Shown: piece after piece, positions 1-5,533 of the stretch | How the letters are laid out: every line of letters begins with the position of its first letter | Numbering within the stretch: position 1 is the stretch's first letter | Assembly (NCBI GenBank): GCA_030612305.1 | Contig: JAUWOG010000010.1 | Span: 1-14,194, forward strand | Length of the DNA: 14,194 bases | Reading direction: 5' to 3' | From: Armatimonadota bacterium | GTDB lineage: Bacteria > Armatimonadota > Zipacnadia > Zipacnadales > UBA11051 | Made by a program: the position numbers and the translations under genes | The notes under the pieces: model-generated | Databases searched by the model: none | The model's input: only the letters and a program-made list of their open reading frames with translations | Told to the model about the DNA's origin: nothing

Positions 1-217
1 CAATGCAATCCTTGCCGGCGATCCGGCTCCGATTGACATCTACCGAGGCATTGAGTTCTGTATGCCTGGCATCATCGCCAACAAATCCGCCGAGTTGGGT
101 GGCCAGCCGCTCACCATTCCCGACCTCCGCACAGAGCCTTCCACTGGCACGCATTTCTGGGAGGTCGTCGGCCTGCCCGAGGACGAGCCGGCCGGAGTGC
201 CATACAAGACTGAGTAG
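1..217 (+). CDS. Gfo/Idh/MocA-type oxidoreductase, C-terminal fragment
   Basis: Partial gene cut by the window start; the reading frame begins at base 2 and ends at TAG 215-217, leaving 71 residues. The fragment contains DIYRGIEFCMPGIIANKSAE, followed by GGQPLTIPD. This resembles the C-terminal end of Gfo/Idh/MocA oxidoreductases, where a helix with a 'PG...A..SA..GG.PV.IPDF' pattern closes the protein. The NAD(P)-binding domain and catalytic residues lie outside the window, so activity and substrate cannot be judged. The gene is followed by a 14-bp hairpin at 244-275 and converges on the response regulator gene. The family call rests on this tail alone and is moderately sure. Confidence 0.65.
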   Translation, partial: NAILAGDPAPIDIYRGIEFCMPGIIANKSAELGGQPLTIPDLRTEPSTGTHFWEVVGLPEDEPAGVPYKTE

Positions 218-243
218 TCCGTCTCCTGCTCACAGACACCAAA

Positions 244-275
244 CGGGGAAGGCCTCTTGAGAGAGGCCTTCCCCG
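244..275. terminator. Strong hairpin between converging genes, probable bidirectional terminator
   Basis: Bases 244-257 pair perfectly with 262-275 (14 bp, GC-rich, core GGGGAAGGCCTCT) around the loop TGAG. It lies 26 nt after the stop of the + strand oxidoreductase and 43 nt beyond the stop of the - strand response regulator. Neither side has a long T-run; the - strand reads TTTGGTGT after the stem. The stem strength and the convergent position support a shared terminator. Confidence 0.75.
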
Positions 276-318
276 CTGCTATGTTACGGTTTCATTCCCC
301 GGCGACTTCGGGGCTTTG

Positions 319-735
319 CTATTGGCCGGTCACCGCCATTGCCGGCGCTTCCATCGCCTCCAACTCCGCATATTGCTCGGTGCGCTTCACGAGGTCAAGC
401 AACTGCCCGGCCGAAATCGGCTTGATGGCGTACCTGATAGGGCCTGAGTGTCTCACCCTGTGTATGTCTATCCGCTCGGTTTCCGCGGTGAAGATGATGA
501 CCGGGATTCTACTGTACTCCGGCTCCACCTGCAGCCAGTTAAGCATCTCATAGCCGTCCATCTTCGGCAACACGATGTCGAGGACGATGAGGTCCGGGGT
601 TTCCTCCCTGATGCACTTCAAGCCCTCAACGCCGTCCCTGGCTTTGGCCACTTCATAGCCCGCGCGCATCAGGTTGACTTCCAGAAAACGCTGGATCGGC
701 CGGGCATTTTCTACGATCAATACCTTCTTCGCCAT
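319..735 (-). CDS. Stand-alone receiver-domain response regulator
   Basis: 138-residue single REC domain with no output domain, so it probably acts by protein contact like CheY or Spo0F. The phospho-acceptor is Asp53 in LIVLDIVLPKMDGYEML. The switch Thr83 (FTAE) and Lys105 (IKP) are in the correct register, 22 residues apart as in CheY. The metal-binding acidic pair after beta-1 is altered: IVEN (Glu9-Asn10) replaces the usual Asp-Asp or Glu-Asp, so Mg2+ binding or phosphorylation kinetics may differ. ATG at 735 is chosen because AGGGGG lies 7 nt upstream and the conserved fold starts at residue 3; the frame is open further upstream to 903 but encodes nothing REC-like. It lies downstream of the pseudopilin-FecR gene on the same strand (146 nt gap), so co-transcription is possible. 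No histidine kinase is in the window. Confidence 0.9.
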   Translation of the reverse strand: MAKKVLIVENARPIQRFLEVNLMRAGYEVAKARDGVEGLKCIREETPDLIVLDIVLPKMDGYEMLNWLQVEPEYSRIPVIIFTAETERIDIHRVRHSGPIRYAIKPISAGQLLDLVKRTEQYAELEAMEAPAMAVTGQ

Positions 736-881
736 CCGACTTCCCCCTGCCAACGGTCGCTCTTCGTCAATCAGGATAGCAGATATCTCCACCTGCTGTT
801 GTCGCTTCTCGCGTCTGCCCATCTGTGCTGCTTGGGGCTCGCAGAGCATCGTCGCGTTCTGTATTACGGATTGGCTGTCCC

Positions 882-1772
882 TCAGTCGTCCTCGTCCAGC
901 CACGGCCCCGGACCGACATCCCAGTCGCCTCGGCCAATCGCCAGCAGATCGGTGGTCACGGTAATGTACTCGTAGCGTTTCAGGATCGTCCTCTTCTGCG
1001 TCAAGCGAGCCTCGACGACAACCTCGCCCTCATGCACACTCACCCAGGTGTATAGCCGCCCGTCCTTATAGCCTACCGATACCGTGAACCGCGTGCCTCG
1101 CACCGCCGCCACCGACGCCGGTGTCGCAACCTCAAACTTACTGCCGGGCACGACATTGACGTCAAGCCATCCGGGCTGGTTGGCAGGCACATAGATGACA
1201 CTGTGGAGGCCCTCATCGGTGGACGCCGACGTGATGACGACAACTCCGAGGCCTTCGCTGATATCTACGCGGCTGCCATCTGCGAAGGTCAGGACGCCTC
1301 CGACAACCTCATCGCCCGCATGGACCTCCACGCCGTCGTGCAGGATGGTCCCGGCAGCCCCCACGTCGCCGTTGCCCTTCCCGCAGATGATTGCCGTCTT
1401 GTTTCCTCTCTGGTGTCGCGGACACCCGACGAGAAATTCGCCTGCCTTCGCCGAGTGGTAGCGCCCGAGGAAGAATGCACTGTAGCTGTCAGTCCGACTA
1501 CGGTCGTTGGGGCACACGAACACACTCGGACTGCCTATGTAGGAGCCCAACGACACGGGGAGTCTGCTCATCGGCGGACCGTGGTGGTCCTGGTGGTAGA
1601 GTTGCGCCGCGACGCTGATCTGGTAGAGGTTGTTGGCACAGGTCGCTACCCTGGCCGCCTCCCGGGCGTTGGCAAAAACGGGGAAGATAATCGCCGTCAA
1701 TACGGCGATGATACCTACTACGACGAGCAACTCACTGAGCGTAAAGCCTCCAGCCCGCCCCTTGCTTTGCAT
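882..1772 (-). CDS. Pseudopilin (type II secretion/type IV pilus-like) fused to a FecR domain
   Basis: 296 residues. The N-terminus is a class III prepilin signal: a short basic leader ending Gly-Gly, then FTLSELLVVVGIIAVLTAII, with cleavage expected after Gly9 and the conserved Glu at position +5. The FPVFANAREAAR and NNLYQISVAAQLYHQDH segments match large pseudopilin families of Armatimonadota and planctomycete-type bacteria. Those proteins normally end in a CPRH..G...DGH motif; here CPRH (117-120) is present, but the chain then enters a FecR-like region (about 145-255) with GDEVVGGVLTFADGSRVDIS, ATPASVAAVRGTRFTVSV and VHEGEVVV. FecR domains are usually periplasmic sensors of anti-sigma systems or repeat surface domains. 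ATG 1772 is preferred because GGGGGGAA lies 6 nt upstream and it gives a normal leader; ATG 1799 (GGAG upstream) would add 9 residues. The product is probably a membrane-anchored, outward-facing protein; its role is unknown. Confidence 0.85.
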   Translation of the reverse strand: MQSKGRAGGFTLSELLVVVGIIAVLTAIIFPVFANAREAARVATCANNLYQISVAAQLYHQDHHGPPMSRLPVSLGSYIGSPSVFVCPNDRSRTDSYSAFFLGRYHSAKAGEFLVGCPRHQRGNKTAIICGKGNGDVGAAGTILHDGVEVHAGDEVVGGVLTFADGSRVDISEGLGVVVITSASTDEGLHSVIYVPANQPGWLDVNVVPGSKFEVATPASVAAVRGTRFTVSVGYKDGRLYTWVSVHEGEVVVEARLTQKRTILKRYEYITVTTDLLAIGRGDWDVGPGPWLDEDD

Positions 1773-1886
1773 TTGCCGTTCCCCCCATACAAAAGGCATA
1801 CACTGTCTCCAACTGCCTTCCCGTCAGTTGCTCTGTCGTCGCCTCCACAATTGCGAGTGCATCTCGCCGAACTGCTGATGAGTAGC

Positions 1887-1913
1887 ACTATACTCTACTT
1901 CGGCCTTACGCAA
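1887..1913 (-). promoter_or_regulatory. Possible promoter of the pseudopilin-FecR gene
   Basis: On the - strand a -10-like TATAGT (1887-1892) is preceded by TTGCGT (1908-1913) with a short 15-base spacer. It sits about 115 nt before the chosen start. The -10 is embedded in AGTATAGTGCTACT, which recurs with one change before the oxidoreductase gene at 3636. The spacer is below optimum, so this is tentative. Confidence 0.3.
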
Positions 1914-2001
1914 CTTTTCCTAAACCCACGCTCAAATCATATTCAAGATGACGCAATCGCACAGCCCCCATCAACCCTCCTCCTGTCTCAGCAAATGACA
2001 T

Positions 2002-2031
2002 GGGGAGCCCCTTCATCATCCGGGGCTCCCC
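2002..2031 (+). terminator. Terminator-like hairpin without an upstream gene
   Basis: GGGGAGCCCC (2002-2011) pairs perfectly with GGGGCTCCCC (2022-2031) around a 10-base loop, followed by TCTTTCT on the + strand. That is the layout of an intrinsic terminator reading in the + direction. No + strand gene ends upstream within the window except the oxidoreductase at 217, so it may serve an unseen small RNA or be left from a lost gene. The - strand side lacks a T-run. Confidence 0.5.
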
Positions 2032-2300
2032 TCTTTCTGCCGGCGACCATCGCACTGCCCAGGCTGGCTAGTGACTCATCACGCAAGTAGGGCTATAGTC
2101 TGCTCCGATTCATTGATAGCTGGTTGCGCTTTGGTTCGGGTAGCACACGCAATTCGCGCGCGCCCTCCGGACCGAGTCCGATCGTGCTATTGCTTCGATG
2201 CAAATCAACCGAAAAAAAGCCCGGCGGAAGACGAAAAACGATCGGTTCCCACAAGAAAAAACTCACCTGGCTATCCTCAACAAGATAGATATCCGCCGCG

Positions 2301-2343
2301 TGGAGTTTGCGAAGCAAACTCCAAGGGGATGCGCAGCATCCCC
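2301..2343. repeat. Two adjacent perfect hairpins (REP/BIME-like)
   Basis: TGGAGTTTGC (2301-2310) pairs with GCAAACTCCA (2314-2323) around GAA. One base later GGGGATGC (2325-2332) pairs with GCATCCCC (2336-2343) around GCA. Two perfect stems with 3-base loops standing side by side are typical of palindromic repeat units or folded ends of mobile DNA. They lie directly before the TTTGACCCC repeats. Whether copies occur elsewhere in the genome cannot be seen here. Confidence 0.7.
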
Positions 2344-2344
2344 C

Positions 2345-2510
2345 GTTTGACCCCTGCAGTCAAGCCGTTTGACCCCTACAGTCAAGCCAAAATCGGTATA
2401 GCGAATCGCCGCAAACTTATCCAAAATCAGATTTGACCCCTGCAGCCTCCGGCCCGATTCGCCCCAAATGAGCCGAAATCACCCCGAATCAGCGTTGACC
2501 CCCACACTCC
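2345..2510. repeat. Tandem and dispersed TTTGACCCCTGCAG repeats
   Basis: Two 22-base units stand head to tail at 2345-2366 and 2367-2388, differing at one base (CTGCAG versus CTACAG). A third partial copy (TTTGACCCCTGCAG) lies at 2432-2445 and a diverged fourth (GTTGACCCCCACACTCC) at 2494-2510. The complete units contain the inverted arms TTGAC and GTCAA. Read on the - strand the block starts TGTGGGGGTCAACG and repeats GGGGTCAAA motifs, resembling the multiple-repeat ends of IS21-like insertion sequences. No transposase is present, so this would be a solo end or relic; alternatively it is an array of protein-binding sites. Confidence 0.6.
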
Positions 2511-2739
2511 AGTTGAACTTTTCGTGAGGATTCTGTGTAATCGAGTGACCATTCTGCGGCTAATTCTACAAATAGGCCCGAAAAACGGCCTGTTCCCTAC
2601 ACTCGGGATGAACATTCCGCGTCCATTTACATAGTGCAGTAAGCAATATCCGGTTCTATTCTATTCCGTCACGAATTTGCCCCGAATGGGGGTTCACAAT
2701 TCTGCCAACAAATCAGGCGGCACAAATGGGACACTATCA

Positions 2740-3636
2740 CTAGAGGTCGAGTTCCACCCACGCCCCGTCATTCTTGCTGCTCTCGATGGATGCCGTCATG
2801 AAGGCCACCATCTCGAGCGTCACCTGCGGGTCAATCGGCACCTCGCCGGTCTCGAACATCTGCACAATCTGCTTCAGCAGTTCCCGGTAGATGTACTGCG
2901 TCGAGATCCCCGACTGCCTGATCGAGTTCTCACCCCACACCGTGAAGCCGTACGAGTGCGCGCCCGGCGGACGTGTGCCGCGCATCACTCCCAGCCGACC
3001 ATCTCCCCATATCCCGTTGACGACTTCGCCGCCCTCCGTGTACGCGCATGACACCTTCTCGCAGCCCTTGTCCATCAGCGTGTAGAGTATCTCCACCCCG
3101 TGGATGCCGTAGTTGAAAAGGCCCGGGTTCAGCTCATGCTCGGATGCGGGTGAATAGGCGTTGGCGCCGATGATCCGGCCCACCTCATCATCACTCAGTA
3201 CGCCCTGGACTTCCGGGCAGAAGCGCAGCGATGACGACGAGAACGTCGGCACATTATTCTCATCCGCCAGCCGCAGGATCTCCTTGGCGTTGTCCAGGCT
3301 CACCTCGAACGGCTTGTCAATATAGCAGGGAATGCCGGCCTCCAGGAACGGGCGCGCGTGGTCCAGATGCACGCTCCCTTCATTCGCCTCCACGCACACG
3401 GCATCCACCATTCCGATGAGGTCCTCCGGCTTCTCAACGACCTCTATCCCATATTCCACAAGCTGCTCGGTGTACTCCGGCACCCGCTCCGGCGAGTGCC
3501 TTGACTCTCCCGGGTAGCCTGCGACCACCTGAGCACCATCTACCCACTGGTCCTCTTCGATGTCAATGTGATTCATCCGCTTGGTGAATTGCACGACGTG
3601 CGAAGTATCCCAATCCACGATTCCTACTTTGATCAT
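2740..3636 (-). CDS. Gfo/Idh/MocA-like oxidoreductase, divergent subfamily
   Basis: 298 residues, a little shorter than the usual 330-380. The fold is recognised by the N-terminal beta-strand MIKVGIVDWD, a VDAVCVEANEG strand-loop (about 78-87), the hallmark Lys-Pro motif as IDKPFEV (Lys108-Pro109) and a GIHGVEILYTL segment (178-188) whose His179 and Glu182 are candidate active-site residues. The typical GxGxxG dinucleotide loop is replaced by GIVDWDTSHVV, so cofactor binding is altered or uses another loop. The start ATG 3636 has CCTCCT complement (AGGAGG) 7 nt upstream. The gene lies 119 nt downstream of the aldolase on the same strand, which suggests a role in sugar or sugar-acid metabolism, but no substrate can be assigned. 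Confidence 0.8.
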   Translation of the reverse strand: MIKVGIVDWDTSHVVQFTKRMNHIDIEEDQWVDGAQVVAGYPGESRHSPERVPEYTEQLVEYGIEVVEKPEDLIGMVDAVCVEANEGSVHLDHARPFLEAGIPCYIDKPFEVSLDNAKEILRLADENNVPTFSSSSLRFCPEVQGVLSDDEVGRIIGANAYSPASEHELNPGLFNYGIHGVEILYTLMDKGCEKVSCAYTEGGEVVNGIWGDGRLGVMRGTRPPGAHSYGFTVWGENSIRQSGISTQYIYRELLKQIVQMFETGEVPIDPQVTLEMVAFMTASIESSKNDGAWVELDL

Positions 3637-3669
3637 CAGAAACCCTCCTGAGTATTCTCACACAGTATC

Positions 3670-3675
3670 ACTATA
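3670..3675 (-). promoter_or_regulatory. Possible -10 element before the oxidoreductase gene
   Basis: TATAGT on the - strand, about 33 nt before ATG 3636, sits inside AGTATAGTGATACT (3664-3677), whose 5-base arms AGTAT/ATACT form a perfect inverted repeat. A -35 element is not evident. It would give a short leader with the ribosome-binding site in place. The match with the region before the pseudopilin gene supports a promoter reading, weakly. Confidence 0.3.
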
Positions 3676-3755
3676 CTTTCCCTGCCGCCGGGCAGCTACC
3701 TGCCTGCGACGTGGAGAATTGGCGGTCAATGTTCGCGCCCCCGCCTCGTCGTGTC

Positions 3756-4550
3756 TCAGTCCATGTACTTCCGACACTGCCCCACGAGGTCGAGGCAGTA
3801 CTCAATCAGGCAGGTCACATCTGAGCCGATGTTGACGAAGCGGTAGCCCATCTCCACAATCTCCTCTACCGTATCCAGCGTAGCCACCGTCCCGGCGAAC
3901 TTGCCATATTTCAGCGCGGCTTCGACGACTCGTTCCCGCGCATCCAAGAGCTGCGGATGCTCCCACTGCCCCGGAACACCGATGCCGTGACTGAAGTCAC
4001 CCGGGCCGAAGAAGAGCACATCATAGCCTTCCACGGCGGCTATCTCATCGAGTTCCTCCATCGGCTCCGGGTCCTCGATCTGGAGGATGAGGAACCGCCG
4101 CTCATTGGCCTGTCGCAGGTACTCGACGAACTCGATAGCGCAGTAGGCACCGTCGGCATTTCCTCCGTCCACCGGGCGGCGACCGAGCGGCTGGAACCGC
4201 GTCATCCGCACGACCTCGGCGGCGTCCTCTGCGCTCATCACGTGTGGCACCATGATCCCCGCTGCATCCAGCTCCAGCGGCCTCACATAGTCACTGTAGC
4301 TCCCTCTGGGCACTCGCACCATCAGGTCACAGTCATGCGCCTTGGCGGCCCACACCTGCTGCTCGATTGCGCTGAGGTCATTGCCCACGTGCTCCATGCA
4401 CGTCCACACGCAATCAAAGCCGGCCCGTGCTGCGATCTCGACGCTGCGGGCGTCGGCCAGATTCGTCTTGTAGCTGATGGCGGTGCCGCCGGCGCGCAGC
4501 TTGCTCAGCACTCTACTCGGTCGCATCTCCATTTCGAGCATCTCTCCCAT
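3756..4550 (-). CDS. HpcH/HpaI family class II aldolase
   Basis: 264 residues, normal for this metal-dependent pyruvate aldolase family (2-keto-3-deoxy-L-rhamnonate, 4-hydroxy-2-oxo-heptanedioate and related aldolases), which split 2-keto-3-deoxy acids into pyruvate and an aldehyde. Key residues align with HpaI at a constant offset: His54 (MEHVG), Arg79 (MVRVPRG), metal ligands Glu159 (LQIEDPE) and Asp185 (GPGDFS). The GIMVPHV strand (98-104) is also typical. ATG 4550 is chosen because GAGGT lies just upstream; Met4, Met7 or Met9 are alternatives. It sits 73 nt after comF and upstream of the Gfo/Idh-like gene, so a short sugar-acid operon is plausible. The exact substrate cannot be read from the sequence. 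Confidence 0.85.
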   Translation of the reverse strand: MGEMLEMEMRPSRVLSKLRAGGTAISYKTNLADARSVEIAARAGFDCVWTCMEHVGNDLSAIEQQVWAAKAHDCDLMVRVPRGSYSDYVRPLELDAAGIMVPHVMSAEDAAEVVRMTRFQPLGRRPVDGGNADGAYCAIEFVEYLRQANERRFLILQIEDPEPMEELDEIAAVEGYDVLFFGPGDFSHGIGVPGQWEHPQLLDARERVVEAALKYGKFAGTVATLDTVEEIVEMGYRFVNIGSDVTCLIEYCLDLVGQCRKYMD

Positions 4551-4623
4551 CTTTACCTCTGGTCTGATCCTCTTTGTCGCGCAGGTCGGGTTTCATGAGG
4601 GCGCGTATCGCCCCGCGGATGGT

Positions 4624-5439
4624 TCAGTATTCGACTTCCGGCGGCTCGGTTACCTGGCTTGCCGGGTGCCAAGCCGGCGCCGCACGCGAGACGGTCATCA
4701 GATAGACCTCGGCTGCTCCAGCCGCCTTCAGCGCGCGTGCGGCATCCATCCCCGTCGCGCCGGTCGTATAGACATCATCCACCAGCAGCAGCCGCTTGTC
4801 TCTGATCCTGTCCTTCTCATCCACCGAAAAGGCATTCTTCACATTTTCCCGCCGCTGTCGTGGTGTGAGCCCGATCTGCGGCAGTGTCGGCTTGTGGCGC
4901 ACCATGCACTCTGCCCACACTGCTTTTTCCATCGCTTCCCCCAGATGGTGAGCGAGCAGCCCGGCCTGGTCGAAGCCGCGCCAGCGCTTCCGGTCTGGGT
5001 GCAGAGGCACGGGCACGACTGCATCCACATCCCCCAGCGGCAGGGGCCATGACTTATCAGCCTCCGCCACCACGCGTTCGGCGAGCAGACGCGCCAGGAA
5101 CAGCGCGAGCGACGTCCGCCCGCGGAACTTATAAGTAATGATGACTTTGCGCAGGTGCCCCGTATGCAGCCCGACCGCGCGAGCCCCATCGAAGCTTGGC
5201 GCATTCGACCGGCACGACTCACAGAGCGGCGGCGGCTGGGCCACGTTCGGATCGAACGGCGTCCCGCAATGAGCGCAGTATGGCTCCTCGACCAGCAGCA
5301 CCTGCTGGATGCACTTGGAGCACAAGCCCAACTCCCCGACCTCGCCGCATACCTCGCACGCGGGCGGAAAGACCAAATCAAGGATTTCCCGCACAGCCTT
5401 CCCGATCCTCATAATCCGACATGCACCTTCACAATCCAC
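4624..5439 (-). CDS. comF: ComF family phosphoribosyltransferase-like protein
   Basis: 271 residues with the full ComF layout. A double zinc-finger-like N-terminus has four Cys pairs (Cys28/31, 40/43, 55/58, 73/76), followed by YKFRGR (103-108), PVPLHPDRKRWRGFDQA (143-159), LTPRQRRENVKNAF (191-204) and the PRPP-binding loop LLLVDDVYTTGAT (217-229). ComF proteins take part in DNA uptake (natural transformation) or its recombination steps; the PRTase chemistry is not well defined. The start is taken as GTG 5439 because AGGAGG lies 10 nt upstream, whereas ATG 5412 has no clear ribosome-binding site. It is divergent from the M16 peptidase (94 nt apart) and may be the first gene of a unit with the aldolase and oxidoreductase. 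Confidence 0.9.
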   Translation of the reverse strand: MDCEGACRIMRIGKAVREILDLVFPPACEVCGEVGELGLCSKCIQQVLLVEEPYCAHCGTPFDPNVAQPPPLCESCRSNAPSFDGARAVGLHTGHLRKVIITYKFRGRTSLALFLARLLAERVVAEADKSWPLPLGDVDAVVPVPLHPDRKRWRGFDQAGLLAHHLGEAMEKAVWAECMVRHKPTLPQIGLTPRQRRENVKNAFSVDEKDRIRDKRLLLVDDVYTTGATGMDAARALKAAGAAEVYLMTVSRAAPAWHPASQVTEPPEVEY

Positions 5440-5449
5440 AACGAGGATT

Positions 5450-5455
5450 CCTCCT
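5450..5455 (-). promoter_or_regulatory. Ribosome-binding site deciding the comF GTG start
   Basis: AGGAGG on the - strand, 10 nt before GTG 5437-5439. The in-frame ATG nine codons later (5410-5412) has no comparable site, so the GTG start is preferred. Confidence 0.6.
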
Positions 5456-5470
5456 CGGACACCTCAGCTA

Positions 5471-5499
5471 TTGCTAGAAACCGTCTTACGCCTTATCAT
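5471..5499 (+). promoter_or_regulatory. Sigma-70-type promoter of the M16 peptidase operon
   Basis: TTGCTA (5471-5476), a 17-base spacer, then TATCAT (5494-5499). Four of six -35 and five of six -10 positions match consensus. It lies in the divergent comF/M16 gap, about 34 nt before the start codon, and probably drives the five genes to 12231. Confidence 0.55.
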
Positions 5500-5533
5500 T
5501 GAGGGACAGGTTTTACTTTGGAGGTACTGGATC

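Larger units (their letters stand above)
1800..2739. other. Gene-free, repeat-bearing intergenic region
   Basis: No convincing gene lies in these 940 bases. The base composition is visibly less GC-rich than the flanking genes, with A-runs at 2211-2260. From left to right it holds the promoter region of the pseudopilin gene, a terminator-like hairpin (2002-2031), a possible folded segment (2133-2210), two adjacent perfect hairpins (2301-2343), four TTGACCCC-type repeats (2345-2510) and a weak hairpin (2574-2591). Small open frames here (for example 2093-2317 on -) show no recognisable family. The repeats suggest a decayed or non-autonomous mobile element. Confidence 0.6.

Noticed and set aside
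1203..2090. Long + strand open frame opposite the pseudopilin gene
   Set aside because: It is antisense to a gene with clear motifs and has no family features of its own.
2131..2160. GGTTCGGG stretch as part of a tRNA
   Set aside because: No acceptor, anticodon or T-arm pairing can be built around it on either strand.
2093..2317. 74-codon - strand open frame starting TTG inside the first 2301-2323 hairpin
   Set aside because: No recognisable family, its start lies in a palindrome, and no ribosome-binding site is evident; more likely chance coding in repeat DNA.
2345..2388. The two tandem repeats as a CRISPR array
   Set aside because: The units are adjacent with no spacers, there are too few copies, and no cas gene is near.
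2513..2541. Promoter-like TTGAAC, 17 bases, TGTAAT on the + strand
   Set aside because: No + strand gene follows; the next gene runs convergently. An antisense role is possible but unsupported.
2574..2591. AGGCC/GGCCT hairpin as a terminator of the - strand oxidoreductase
   Set aside because: Only 5 bp with an 8-base loop, about 150 nt beyond the stop, and no proper T-run.
5309..5533. N-terminal extension of the M16 open frame
   Set aside because: It runs through the divergent promoter and comF in antisense; the signal peptide and GGAGGT place the start at 5534.
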